64,000 bases of DNA from Hypericibacter terrae (lineage in GTDB: Bacteria; Pseudomonadota; Alphaproteobacteria; Dongiales; Dongiaceae). Shown here in pieces: positions 28,907 through 37,611 of the stretch. Both the position numbers and the translations under genes were made by a program. Position 1 is the stretch's first letter, and each line of letters begins with the position of its first letter. The stretch covers positions 4,453,570 to 4,517,569 of the forward strand of contig NZ_CP042906.1 in assembly GCF_008728855.1 (NCBI RefSeq), in the 5' to 3' direction. The notes beneath the pieces were generated by a model. It was not told where the DNA came from. It did no database searches and saw only the letters and a program-made list of their open reading frames with translations.

Positions 28907-29482
28907 TTGAACGATGCTGGCGGGCTCGCCGCTTTCGAGGCGGCCCTCGACAACACGATGGCGCGCGCCATCGACATCGCCTGCCTGCGCCTCTCGGTCG
29001 CCGGCCTCGACGACGGGGCCGCGCGCGGCCTGCTCGAGCGCATCGCGGCCAAGGTCCAGCCCCGCGGCATCGCCCTCCTGGTCGAGGACCGGGTCGAGCT
29101 GGTGGCGCCGACCGGGATCGACGGCGTCCATCTCTCGCAATTGCCGCCCCGGCTCGAGGCGCTGCGCCAGCAGCTCGGGCCCGACCGGATCCTCGGCGTC
29201 GGCTGCGTCCTCTCGCGCCATGACGCGATGATCGCGGGCGAGGCCGAGGCGGACTATGTGAGTTTCGCCGGCGACCCGGAGACCCTGCTCGAGGTCGCCG
29301 GCTGGTGGGCGGCCCTGATGACGGTCCCTTGCGTGGCCGAAGGCGTCGCCGATCCCGGCCAGGCCGGCGCCCTTGCCGCCGCGGGGGCCGAGTTCGTCAT
29401 GCCGGCCGCCGACGCCTGGACCTCGCCCCTGCCCGACGCCGCCTTCGAGGCCATCGCCCAGGCGATCCGTCTCCAGCCTTGA
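28907..29482 (+). CDS. Thiamine-phosphate-synthase-like protein (start uncertain)
   Basis: 191 residues from TTG 28907. A ThiE/TenI-type barrel is suggested by GIALLVEDRVELVAPTGIDGVHLSQ, ILGVGCVLSRHDAMIAGEAEADYVSFAG and the C-terminal phosphate loop ALAAAGAEFVMP. The frame stays open upstream, and the 15 codons before the TTG encode FCRLYLPSPPAL, which looks like the first strand of ThiE proteins, yet no ATG, GTG or TTG lies between there and a stop at 28697. A CTG at 28847, 5 bases after the aldolase stop, could be the start. The key pyrophosphate residues are only partly kept, so the enzyme activity is uncertain. Confidence 0.75.
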   Translation: MNDAGGLAAFEAALDNTMARAIDIACLRLSVAGLDDGAARGLLERIAAKVQPRGIALLVEDRVELVAPTGIDGVHLSQLPPRLEALRQQLGPDRILGVGCVLSRHDAMIAGEAEADYVSFAGDPETLLEVAGWWAALMTVPCVAEGVADPGQAGALAAAGAEFVMPAADAWTSPLPDAAFEAIAQAIRLQP

Positions 29483-29487
29483 AAAAC

Positions 29488-29512
29488 CCGCCCAAAACCG
29501 CCATCTGGGCGG
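29488..29512 (+). terminator. Weak hairpin after the ThiE-like gene
   Basis: CCGCCCA and TGGGCGG form a 7-bp stem around an 11-base loop directly after the stop codon, but only GTTAA follows, so termination would be weak. Confidence 0.4.
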
Positions 29513-29657
29513 TTAACGTAGGGTTCGAAGCGGTTCTGGGCGCGGCAATTGCGCGCTTACCCTGGCCATTTACTCGGAGCGGCCGAGTTTGGTAGGGTCC
29601 GCGCCTTATTTTGACCCCCCAGACATCCTTTTTAAGAACGCGAGCGGGCGACAAACG

Positions 29658-30224
29658 ATGAAGCTCAAGGGCAACGAGATTCGTGGCGGCAACGTGATCG
29701 AGCATAACGGCCGCCTGTGGCGGGTCGCCAAGATCAACATCGTGCAGATGGGCAACTGGCGCTCCTACCTGCAGGCCGAGCTGCGCGACATCCGCGACGG
29801 CACCAAGGTCAATGAGCGCTTCGGCTCGGGCGACGTGGTCGAGAAGGTGCAGCTCGAGGAGAAGGACTATCAGTACCTGTTCCAGGACGGGGACGAGTAC
29901 ACCTTCATGGACAGCGAGACCTTCGAGCAGATCACGCTGAGCGCCGAAGCCGTGGGCGACGCCCATGTCTATCTGCAGGAGAACATGACGGTCTCGATCC
30001 AGAGCTACGAGGGCCAGCCCCTGAGCGTCGCCCTGCCGGGCACCGTGATCATGACCATCACCGAGGCCGACCCGGTGGTGAAGGGGCAGACCGCCTCCTC
30101 CTCCTACAAGCCGGCCAAGCTCGAGAACGGCGTGCGCATCCTGGTGCCGCCGCATATCGGCGCCGGCACCCGCGTCGTGGTCAACACGGCCGATTCCTCC
30201 TACGTCGAGCGCGCCAAGGACTGA
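29658..30224 (+). CDS. efp: Translation elongation factor P with non-canonical modification loop
   Basis: 188 residues, the standard length, in three barrels: KOW-like domain I (1-64), OB domain II (EYTFMDSETFEQITL) and domain III ending VNTADSSYVERAKD. EF-P helps ribosomes past polyproline stretches. In E. coli the tip of the domain I loop is Lys34 in PGKG, which receives beta-lysine. Here the aligned loop reads QMGNWRSYLQAEL: Asn33 stands where Lys is expected, and the Pro is lost. The codons are clear (ATG GGC AAC TGG CGC). Start 29658 is chosen because the family begins here; the frame is open 69 bases up. Confidence 0.96.
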   Translation: MKLKGNEIRGGNVIEHNGRLWRVAKINIVQMGNWRSYLQAELRDIRDGTKVNERFGSGDVVEKVQLEEKDYQYLFQDGDEYTFMDSETFEQITLSAEAVGDAHVYLQENMTVSIQSYEGQPLSVALPGTVIMTITEADPVVKGQTASSSYKPAKLENGVRILVPPHIGAGTRVVVNTADSSYVERAKD

Positions 30225-30290
30225 GTCTCGGTCCCGGCGCCTTATTCCGCGCGCCTCGGGCTCGCGCAAAGTTTTCGGGAGCCACGGCGA

Positions 30291-31112
30291 ATGGCAACGC
30301 GCTCGCCCATCATCAACGTCATGATCAAGGCCGCCGATCGCGCGGCCCGAGGCCTCAAGCGCGACTTCGGCGAGGTCGAGCAGCTCCAGGTCTCGCCCAA
30401 GGGGCCCAGCGACTTCGTCTCGACCGCCGACATCAAGGCGGAGCGCGCGCTGCGCGAGGAATTGGCCAAGGCGCGGCCGACCTACGGCTTCCTCATGGAA
30501 GAGAGCGGCGCCACGCCCGGCACCGACGGGCAGCATCGCTGGATCGTCGATCCGCTCGACGGCACCACCAACTTCCTCCACGGCCTGCCGCATTTCTGTA
30601 TCTCTGTCGCGCTCGAGCGCGCGGGCGAGATCGTGGCGGGCGTGATCCTCGATCCGATCAAGGACGAACTCTACTGGGCGGAGCGCGGCGTCGGCGCCTA
30701 TCTCAACGGACGGCGCATTCGCGTCTCCTCGCGCCGCATCCTGGGCGAGGCGCTGCTCGCCACCGGCATCCCTTTCCAGGAGCATGGCGACCATTCGACT
30801 TTCGCCGCCGAGCTCTCCGCGGTCATGCCCAAGGTTGCCGGCGTGCGCCGTTTCGGCGCCGCCGCCCTCGACCTGGCCTATGTGGCCTCCGGCCGCTATG
30901 AGGGATTCTGGGAGAGCGGGCTGCAGCCCTGGGACATGGCGGCGGGGATCCTCCTGGTGCGCGAGGCCGGCGGCTATGTGACGGAGATCGGCGGCGGCGA
31001 GAACATGCTCGACTCGGGCAGCGTGCTGGCCGCCAACGACCAGCTCCATGGCACGATCCAGCGGCTGCTGGTCCCGAGCGAAGCCTGGAAACGCCCGCGC
31101 GCCCAGCCTTGA
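30291..31112 (+). CDS. suhB: Inositol monophosphatase family protein (SuhB-type)
   Basis: 273 residues. The metal sites are EESG (after TYGFLM), WIVDPLDGTTNFLHGLP with the metal-binding Asp residues, and GLQPWDMAAGILLVREAGG near the C-terminus, all of the IMPase fold. SuhB-type proteins dephosphorylate inositol-1-phosphate and in E. coli also work in rRNA antitermination. It follows efp after 66 bases on the same strand. Confidence 0.94.
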   Translation: MATRSPIINVMIKAADRAARGLKRDFGEVEQLQVSPKGPSDFVSTADIKAERALREELAKARPTYGFLMEESGATPGTDGQHRWIVDPLDGTTNFLHGLPHFCISVALERAGEIVAGVILDPIKDELYWAERGVGAYLNGRRIRVSSRRILGEALLATGIPFQEHGDHSTFAAELSAVMPKVAGVRRFGAAALDLAYVASGRYEGFWESGLQPWDMAAGILLVREAGGYVTEIGGGENMLDSGSVLAANDQLHGTIQRLLVPSEAWKRPRAQP

Positions 31113-31137
31113 GGAGCAATGTCGACTCGGGTTCCGG

Positions 31138-31215
31138 AACTTGAGCCCTGGATTGCCGGGTCAAGCCCGGCAATGACAGGCTTGGCATTGTCACCCCCGG
31201 GCTTGACCGGGGGGT
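31138..31215. repeat. Inverted repeat with GGGTCAAGCCCGG core
   Basis: An arm with CTGGATTGCCGGGTCAAG is mirrored by GGGCTTGACCGGGGGGTCC, with a short spacer containing CTTGGCATTG. The arms look like the terminal repeats that many alphaproteobacteria carry after genes. The rest of the 31113-31394 gap holds no gene I can support. Confidence 0.7.
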
Positions 31216-31394
31216 CCAGGGCCAGGGGACTCGGATCGGGGCCGGCCCTGACGGATGAAAATGCTTCCGCCGCTCTATGCGATTTCGATGACACGACGAT
31301 TCGCTGAGGCCCCAAATCCCCATTTCGGCCTCATTTCCTTCACAGGATTGCCGGCACGGGTCGCCGCGATCGTCGCGAACACCGGGCATATCGG

Positions 31395-31423
31395 TTGTTC
31401 GCCCGCGGGCCCTTGGCTATATT
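31395..31423 (+). promoter_or_regulatory. Putative sigma-70 promoter of the OmpA-like / stator operon
   Basis: TTGTTC (31395-31400) and TATATT (31418-31423) are 17 bases apart, with a predicted start near 31430. It lies just before the first gene of the three-gene operon. Confidence 0.55.
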
Positions 31424-31515
31424 CTTGAAACTCCAGGGGGAATAACGGCAGGCGGCTTATGCTCGGAACTCGGCGCGAACTCATGATCGATTCTGCTTTG
31501 GCTGAGCGCGGCACC

Positions 31516-32805
31516 ATGCGCCGGATCTGGCTCGCGGGCGGAATTGCGGCCGCGGCGCTGTGCGCGACCCTGCCGGCCCAGGCGCAGCAATATGGCAGCG
31601 GCACCAACGTCATCGTCGATTACGGCGCGATCGATCAGGTGGGTACGCCACCGCCGCCGGCGCAGAATCAGACCCTCGCGCCCGCGCCCGTCACCACCGC
31701 GCCTGCGGGGGGATTGCAGCCCTATGGCGCCGCGCCGACGCAGCCCGTGACGGCGGCGCCGACCGCGACCTCCAGTGGCGGCGCGTTGCTGCCGCCGCCC
31801 AGCACCATGCCGGTCAGCCGCCTGACCGTGCCCTACAAGCCGTCGCCCTCGATCGTCGACGGATCGGCAGCCGCATCGACCAGCACGGCGTCGACGCTCA
31901 CGCCCCCGCCGCCGCCCAAGCCGGCCCCGACGATGCCGGCCCCGGCGCTCAAGCCGGCACAGCCCGAGACCACCAAGGTCGTTGTCGTGCCGACGCCGCC
32001 GCCGGCCCCTCAGCCGCCGCCGGCACCGGTGCCGAAGCCGGAGATGCCCGAGACCATCGCCGAGCAGACCCCGGCAGCGCCCGCGGCCAGCACCAGCGCC
32101 GCCACGACCGCTCCGACGCCCACGGCACCGGCGGTGGAGACAGCCGCGACCACGACGACCGCCGCCAGCGAGAGCAGCACCAAGACGGTGACGGCGGCCG
32201 AGACCACGGCCACCGAAACGGCGGCGGCCCCATCGGCTGCGACCGAAACCGCGGCGACCACGACGACAGCCCCGGCGACCACCGCCGCCGCGACAACAGG
32301 CGCCGCTGCCGCCACGACGGCCACCGCATCGGAGACGCCCTCGACGGTCGCGCAGAACGAGACGACCGGCACCGCGCCCGCCGCCGCCCCGGCCGCACCC
32401 GCCGAAACCGCACCCGCCGAAACCGCGGCGCCCGCGACCGACAGCTCGCAGAACGCGACCGCGCCCAGCGAAGCGCCTGCCGCCGCGCCCGCGGAGGACA
32501 AGACCCAGATCCTGTTCCCCGAGGGCTCGGCCGAACTGCCGCCGGAGGCGACCCAGCAGCTCGACGGCCTCGCCCAGAAGCTCGACCAGAACCAGGGCCT
32601 GCGGCTCCAGCTCATGGCCTATGCCAGCGGCACCGACGACACGGCCAGCCGCGCGCGGCGCATCTCGCTGTCGCGCGCGCTCGCGGTGCGCGCCTATCTG
32701 ATCGACAAGGGAGTGCGCAGCACGCGCATGGACGTGCGCGCGCTCGGCAACAAGGTCGAGGGCGATCCCGCGGACCGCGTCGATATCGTGACCCTGACGC
32801 CATGA
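31516..32805 (+). CDS. Secreted Ala/Thr/Pro-rich protein with OmpA-like C-terminal domain
   Basis: 429 residues. A signal peptide (MRRIWLAGGIAAAALCATLP then AQAQ) favours ATG 31516; ATG 31459 in the same frame is possible and is nearer to the promoter. After cleavage about 300 residues are low-complexity, mostly Ala, Thr and Pro. The last ~100 residues form an OmpA/MotB-like peptidoglycan-binding domain (ILFPEGSAELPPEATQQLDG; RRISLSRALAVRAYLIDKGV). It probably acts in the periplasm and is the first gene of an operon with the MotA- and MotB-like genes. Composition is unlike the neighbours but the GC content is similar. Confidence 0.82.
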   Translation: MRRIWLAGGIAAAALCATLPAQAQQYGSGTNVIVDYGAIDQVGTPPPPAQNQTLAPAPVTTAPAGGLQPYGAAPTQPVTAAPTATSSGGALLPPPSTMPVSRLTVPYKPSPSIVDGSAAASTSTASTLTPPPPPKPAPTMPAPALKPAQPETTKVVVVPTPPPAPQPPPAPVPKPEMPETIAEQTPAAPAASTSAATTAPTPTAPAVETAATTTTAASESSTKTVTAAETTATETAAAPSAATETAATTTTAPATTAAATTGAAAATTATASETPSTVAQNETTGTAPAAAPAAPAETAPAETAAPATDSSQNATAPSEAPAAAPAEDKTQILFPEGSAELPPEATQQLDGLAQKLDQNQGLRLQLMAYASGTDDTASRARRISLSRALAVRAYLIDKGVRSTRMDVRALGNKVEGDPADRVDIVTLTP

Positions 32806-32896
32806 GGCTGGGGTCCGGTGTCGAGCCTCGGCTGTCGCGACCGGCCCCCCAGGCCGATCATTGATCTCCTCTGAGCTCGAGGTGTAGAGGCCACGC

Positions 32897-34036
32897 ATGA
32901 CCCCACCCCGGCGATATATCCTCCTGATGGCTTTCAGCGTGTTCGCGGTCGCCGTCGTGGCGGTCCTGCTGTCGGGTCCGCTCGCGCGCGCCTATTCCTA
33001 CAATCCCGGCCTCAACACCGGCATCCTTCTGGTGCTGCTGACCGGCATCGGCTTCATCTTCTGGCAGGTGATCGCGCTCTATCGCGAGATCGAGTGGATC
33101 GAGCTCTATAAGCGCGGCAATGTCGTGACCGCCTCGGTCCAGCCGCGCCTGCTGGCGCCGATGGCCGCCATGATCGGCGACCGGCAGGGGCGCCTGCGGC
33201 TGAACGCGCAAGGGCTGCGCTCGCTGCTCGACGGCATCCAGTCGCGCCTGTCGGAATCGCACGACATCTCGCGCTACATGATCGGGCTCCTGGTGTTCCT
33301 GGGATTGCTCGGCACCTTCTGGGGCCTGCTCGGCACCATCCGCGCCGTGGCCGACGCCATCACCGCCATCAGCGTCAATCCGGGCTCCGATGTCGGCGTG
33401 CTGTTCAACCAGCTCAAGACCAATCTCCAGGCGCCGCTCTCCGGCATGGGCACCGCCTTCAGCGCCTCGATGTTCGGCCTCGCCGGCTCGCTGCTGCTGG
33501 GTTTCCTCGAGCTGCAGGCGGGCCAGGCGCAGAACCGTTTCTTCAACGAGCTCGAGGACTGGCTCTCCGGCCAGACGCGGCTCTCGACCGGCGGCCCGCT
33601 GGCCGATGGCGAGCAGCCGGTGCCGGCCTATATCCAGGCGCTGCTGGAACAGACCGCCGAAGGCCTCGACAATTTCCAGCGGCTGCTGGGCCAGTCGGAA
33701 GAGGCGCGCCAGCAGAACAACAGCGTCACCAAGACGCTGGCCGACCGGCTGGCGCTGCTCGCCGACCAGATGCGCACCGAGCAGCAGCTCATGATCAAGA
33801 TCGCCGAGAACCAGTCCTCGCTGGCGCCGGTGCTGGCGACGCTGTCGGAGAATCTGAAGCGCGGCTCCTTCGGCATCGACGATCAGAGCCGCACCTACCT
33901 GCGCAATCTCGATCATCACATGGGGCGCCTGATAGAAGAGGTCGCCAAGGGCAGGACCTCGGCCGTCGGCGAGATCCGCAGCGAAATCAAGCTGCTGGCC
34001 CGCACCATCGCGGCGCTCGCCGAGCAGGGTCAGTAG
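32897..34036 (+). CDS. MotA/TolQ/ExbB-like proton channel protein
   Basis: 379 residues with four hydrophobic segments: about 7-27, 39-60, 131-155 and 182-206. The third (FLGLLGTFWGLLGTI) and fourth (MGTAFSASMFGLAGSLLL) carry the motifs shared by MotA, TolQ and ExbB, where the fourth lines the ion path. A long helical cytoplasmic tail follows (230-379). No flagellar or TonB genes are near. The MotB-like gene begins 7 bases further on, so the pair should make an ion-driven stator complex of unknown output. Confidence 0.85.
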   Translation: MTPPRRYILLMAFSVFAVAVVAVLLSGPLARAYSYNPGLNTGILLVLLTGIGFIFWQVIALYREIEWIELYKRGNVVTASVQPRLLAPMAAMIGDRQGRLRLNAQGLRSLLDGIQSRLSESHDISRYMIGLLVFLGLLGTFWGLLGTIRAVADAITAISVNPGSDVGVLFNQLKTNLQAPLSGMGTAFSASMFGLAGSLLLGFLELQAGQAQNRFFNELEDWLSGQTRLSTGGPLADGEQPVPAYIQALLEQTAEGLDNFQRLLGQSEEARQQNNSVTKTLADRLALLADQMRTEQQLMIKIAENQSSLAPVLATLSENLKRGSFGIDDQSRTYLRNLDHHMGRLIEEVAKGRTSAVGEIRSEIKLLARTIAALAEQGQ

Positions 34037-34043
34037 CCGCGCG

Positions 34044-35204
34044 ATGGCCCTCGCCCGCAGCCAAAGGCGACCCTTCGAGCCCTGGCCGGCCTATGTGGAC
34101 GTCCTCAGCACGCTGCTGATGGTCGTCATCTTCGTGCTGATGGTCTTCGTCATCGCGCAGTTCTTCCTGTCGGATGCGCTCTCGGGCCGGAACAAGGCGC
34201 TCGAGCAGATGAGCCAGCAGCTCTCCCAGCTCTCCGACCTGCTGGCGATGGAGCGGCAGACCACGGCCGACCTCCGCCTCAACCTGGCCGAGATTTCGAC
34301 CCAGCTCCAGACCTCTGTCCAGGACCGCGATCAGCTGGCCCAACAATTGGCCTCGGTCATCGGCGAGCGCGATGCACTCAAGAGCGGCGGCGCGCAGGCG
34401 GACGAGAAGCTTGCCGACGCCTACAAGACGATCGAGGCCGACAAGCAGAAGATCGAAGCCCTGCTGGGCGACATCGCGGCGCTGCAGAGCCTGCGCGACG
34501 ATCTGATGAAGAAGCTCGACGCGGGCCAGGCCGAGAGCGAGCAGAAGCTCTCCGACGCGCAGAAGCTGACCGACGACCAGCAGCGCGAGATCGAGATCAT
34601 GAACCGGCAGCTGACGGCGCTGCGCCAGCAGCTCGCCCGCCTCGCGGTGGCGCTCGACGCCTCGGAAGCCAACGCACAGCAGCAGAACATCCAGATTGCC
34701 GATCTCGGCAAGAAGCTCAATGTGGCGCTCGCCGGCAAGGTCGAGGAGCTGGCGCGCTACCGCTCCGAGTTCTTCGGCAAGCTGCGCGAGGTGCTGGGCG
34801 ACCGGCCGGACGTGCGCATCGTCGGCGACCGCTTCGTGTTCCAGTCGGAGGTGCTGTTCGACAGCGGCTCGGCCGAGCTCGGCGACCCGGGCCGCGAACA
34901 GCTCGCCAAGTTCGCGGCGACGCTGCTCGACATCACCGCGAAGATCCCGACCGACATCGACTGGGTGCTGCGCGTCGACGGCCATACGGACAAGCGCCCG
35001 ATCAGCAATCCGCAGTTCGCCTCGAACTGGGAGCTCTCGACCGCGCGCGCCATCGCCGTGGTGAAGTTCATGATCTCGCAGGGCGTCCCGCCCGAACGCC
35101 TGGTCGCCGCCGGCTATGGCGAGTTCCAGCCGCTCGACAACGGCGACACCGACGAGGCGCTGGCCCGCAACCGCCGGATCGAGCTGAAGCTCGATCAGCG
35201 GTAG
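34044..35204 (+). CDS. MotB-like protein with coiled coil and OmpA-like peptidoglycan-binding domain
   Basis: 386 residues: one transmembrane helix at about 17-42 that begins AYVDVLSTLLMVVI, so Asp19 sits where the ion-carrying Asp of MotB is; a long coiled coil (about 50-240, repeats such as LEQMSQQLSQLSDLL); and an OmpA domain (about 250-386, VLFDSGSAELGDPGREQLAKF, VDGHTDKRPISN, GEFQPLDNGDTDEALARNRR). It should span the inner membrane and bind peptidoglycan. The partner is the MotA-like gene upstream. Confidence 0.87.
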   Translation: MALARSQRRPFEPWPAYVDVLSTLLMVVIFVLMVFVIAQFFLSDALSGRNKALEQMSQQLSQLSDLLAMERQTTADLRLNLAEISTQLQTSVQDRDQLAQQLASVIGERDALKSGGAQADEKLADAYKTIEADKQKIEALLGDIAALQSLRDDLMKKLDAGQAESEQKLSDAQKLTDDQQREIEIMNRQLTALRQQLARLAVALDASEANAQQQNIQIADLGKKLNVALAGKVEELARYRSEFFGKLREVLGDRPDVRIVGDRFVFQSEVLFDSGSAELGDPGREQLAKFAATLLDITAKIPTDIDWVLRVDGHTDKRPISNPQFASNWELSTARAIAVVKFMISQGVPPERLVAAGYGEFQPLDNGDTDEALARNRRIELKLDQR

Positions 35205-35246
35205 AGGCTGAGGCGGACGACCGCTATCGCGGTCGAACTTTCGTTC

Positions 35247-35282
35247 CCCTCCCCCTACCCCCTCCCGCAAGGGGAGGGGGCG
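35247..35282. repeat. Family A repeat (single hairpin)
   Basis: One hairpin of the family: CCCCTCCCCCTACCCCCTCC, loop CGCAA, then GGGGAGGGGG. It follows the stator operon and may terminate it. Confidence 0.8.
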
Positions 35283-35326
35283 TGAACTGACCTAAATTCG
35301 CACCTGCCGCGTCCACGCACTCAATT

Positions 35327-35407
35327 GTCATCCCCGCGAAAGCGGGGACCCAACTCTAAGCCTGGTGACTTGGATCAAGATGGGTCCCCGCTTTCGCGGG
35401 GATGACC
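35327..35407. repeat. Family B palindromic repeat
   Basis: The two CCCCGCGAAAGCGGGG arms flank a centre that reads CCCAACTCTAAGCC to GATCAAGATGGG, the reverse orientation of the copy at 18.37 kb. It fills the gap between the stator operon and the converging ABC gene. Confidence 0.85.
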
Positions 35408-35418
35408 ATAAGTGCGCG

Positions 35419-37251
35419 CTACCCCTGCGCCGCTTGCGCTGCTGCCGAGACCGCGAGCGGCTGGTCGAACTGCAAGGTCGCCAAGCGCTTGTAAAGCCCG
35501 TCCGAGCGCATCAGGTCGGCGTGGCTGCCGGTGGCGACGACGCGGCCCTGGTCCAGCACCACGATGCGGTCGGCCTTGAGCACGGTGGCGAGGCGGTGCG
35601 CGATGACCAGCGTCGTGCGCCGCATCATGAGCTTTTCCAGCGCGTCCTGCACGCGCCGCTCGCTCTCGGCGTCGAGCGCGCTGGTCGCCTCGTCGAGCAG
35701 CAGCACCGCCGGATCGCGCAGGATCGCGCGCGCGATGGCGACGCGCTGGCGCTGGCCGCCGGAGAGCCGCACGCCGCGCTCGCCGAGCTCGGTGTCGAGG
35801 CCCTGCGGCAGCTGGCGCGCGAACTCCAGCACGTAAGCCGCCTCGGCCGCCGCCTCGACCTCGGTGTCGTTCGCCGTGGGCCGGCCGTAGCGGATGTTCT
35901 CGCGCATCGAGCCGGAGAAGATCACCGCCTCCTGCGGCACCAGCCCCAGCCGCGCCCGCACCGCCGCCGGATCGGCCGCGCGCAGATCGACGCCGTCGAG
36001 GCGGATCGTGCCCTCCTGCGGGTCGTAGAAGCGCAGCAGCAGCTGGAACAAGGTCGTCTTGCCGGCGCCCGAGGGCCCCACCAGCGCCACGGTCTCGCCC
36101 TTCTCGACCGTGAAGCTCACGCCGTCGAGCGCCGGGCGATCGGGCCGGCTCGAATAGAAGAAGCGCAGATTCTCGAACGCGACCGTGCCGCGCGGCGGTT
36201 CGGGCAGGGCCACGGGGTTCGCGGGCGCGCGGATCTCGGACTGGGCCTGGAGCAGCTCGGAGAGCCGCTCCATCGCGCCGGCGGCGCGCTGCAGGTCGCC
36301 ATAGACCTCGCTGATCGAGCCGACCGAGCCTGCGACCACCACGGCATAGAACACGAAGGCCGAGAGCTGGCCGGCACTGATCCGTCCCGCCAGCACATCA
36401 TGGCCGCCGATCCAGAGAATGATGCTGATGGCGCCGAAGACGAGGAAAATCACCAGCGCCGTCAGCCAGGCGCGTGCCCGGATATAGGTGAGCGCCGTCT
36501 GGAAGGTGGCCTCGACACGGGTCCCGAAGCGCTTGCGGTCCTCGTCCTCGTGATTGAAGGCCTGGACGATCCGGATCTCCTGCAGCACCTCGTTTGCCTC
36601 GGCGCTGATGGCGGCGATCTGGTCCTGGGTGGCGCGCGAACGCCGGCGCACCATGCGCCCGAACACGACGATCGGCAGGATCACCAGCGGCACGACCAGG
36701 AAGACCAGCCCCGTCAGCTTGGCGCTGGTGACGGCCAGCATCGCCGCCCCGCCGAGGAACATGAGGCCGTTGCGCAGCGCGACCGAGACCGACGACCCCA
36801 CCACCACCTGCAGCAGCGTGGTGTCGGTGGTGAGCCGCGACAGCACCTCGCCCGCGCGCGTGGTCTCGAAATAGGTCGGGCTCAAGGTCACCACATGGTC
36901 GAACACCGCGCGGCGGACATCGGCCACGACGCGCTCGCCGACCCAGGAGACCAGCGAGTAGCGCGCATAGGTCGCGACCGCGAGCAGCGCCGTCACGCCC
37001 AGCATCAGCACCACCGCCTGGTCGAGCAGCGCCGTATTGCCGGTGCCGAAGCCGCTGTCGATCAGGCCGCGCAACCCCTGCCCCAACCCCAGCACCGTGA
37101 GCGCGCCGACGGTCAACGCCACCGACGCCGCCGCGAGCTGCAGCTTGTAGGGCTTGAGGAAGCGCGCGAGCTGCCACAGCGTGCCGAGCTTGCGGCTGCC
37201 GGGACGACCCGCATTGCGGGCGCGGGTGCTGGCGCTGTTCTGGAAGCTCAT
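35419..37251 (-). CDS. ABC transporter, fused membrane and ATPase half-transporter (MsbA/LmrA type)
   Basis: 610 residues. The membrane domain with about six helices takes residues 30-330; the ATPase has Walker A GPSGAGKTTLFQ, signature LSGGQRQRVAIARA, Walker B VLLLDEATSALD and the H-loop IAHRL. This is a homodimeric exporter of the ABCB group, close to lipid or drug exporters. Substrate cannot be told from sequence. cyaY lies 27 bases upstream on the same strand. Confidence 0.92.
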   Translation of the reverse strand: MSFQNSASTRARNAGRPGSRKLGTLWQLARFLKPYKLQLAAASVALTVGALTVLGLGQGLRGLIDSGFGTGNTALLDQAVVLMLGVTALLAVATYARYSLVSWVGERVVADVRRAVFDHVVTLSPTYFETTRAGEVLSRLTTDTTLLQVVVGSSVSVALRNGLMFLGGAAMLAVTSAKLTGLVFLVVPLVILPIVVFGRMVRRRSRATQDQIAAISAEANEVLQEIRIVQAFNHEDEDRKRFGTRVEATFQTALTYIRARAWLTALVIFLVFGAISIILWIGGHDVLAGRISAGQLSAFVFYAVVVAGSVGSISEVYGDLQRAAGAMERLSELLQAQSEIRAPANPVALPEPPRGTVAFENLRFFYSSRPDRPALDGVSFTVEKGETVALVGPSGAGKTTLFQLLLRFYDPQEGTIRLDGVDLRAADPAAVRARLGLVPQEAVIFSGSMRENIRYGRPTANDTEVEAAAEAAYVLEFARQLPQGLDTELGERGVRLSGGQRQRVAIARAILRDPAVLLLDEATSALDAESERRVQDALEKLMMRRTTLVIAHRLATVLKADRIVVLDQGRVVATGSHADLMRSDGLYKRLATLQFDQPLAVSAAAQAAQG

Positions 37252-37278
37252 GATGCCGTCCGGTCCACGATCTGCATG

Positions 37279-37611
37279 TCAGCGAGGCGCCAGGTCGTGG
37301 CCGAGCTCGCGCGCCAGCAGGTCATGCAGCCGCTCGCCGCCGCGGGTCGACCGCCAATGCCCGGGGGCCGCCGGATCGGCATCGAAATGCCAGGCGCCGC
37401 TCTTGGGCGAGGACAACCAGATCTGCCGGTTCGGGCGGTGCATGTTCAGGAGATAGGTACCCCCGGCTTCGAGTTCGACCGTCAGGATGCCGCCTTCGAG
37501 ATCGACCTCGGCCTCGTCGTCGAGGGCCTCCTCCAGGGCCGCCATCAATTGCTGGAGCGTCTTCTCGGCGGCGCGCTCGAAACTGGTCTCGTCCATGGGC
37601 GGCATTGGCAC
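37279..37611 (-). CDS. cyaY: Iron donor protein CyaY (frataxin)
   Basis: 110 residues. The frataxin fold is suggested by an acidic first helix (EKTLQQLMAALEEALDDEAEVDLE), the sheet motifs GILTVELEAGGTYLLNMHRPNRQIWLS and SGAWHFD. The acidic patch binds iron; CyaY modulates Fe-S cluster assembly on IscU/IscS. It starts from ATG 37611, though the downstream MDETSF could also start. Confidence 0.9.
   Translation of the reverse strand: MPMPPMDETSFERAAEKTLQQLMAALEEALDDEAEVDLEGGILTVELEAGGTYLLNMHRPNRQIWLSSPKSGAWHFDADPAAPGHWRSTRGGERLHDLLARELGHDLAPR

Noticed and set aside
31459-35204. Zorya-type phage defence system
   Set aside because: MotA- and MotB-like genes are present, but no ZorC, ZorD or ZorE gene follows, and the first gene is an OmpA-domain secreted protein.
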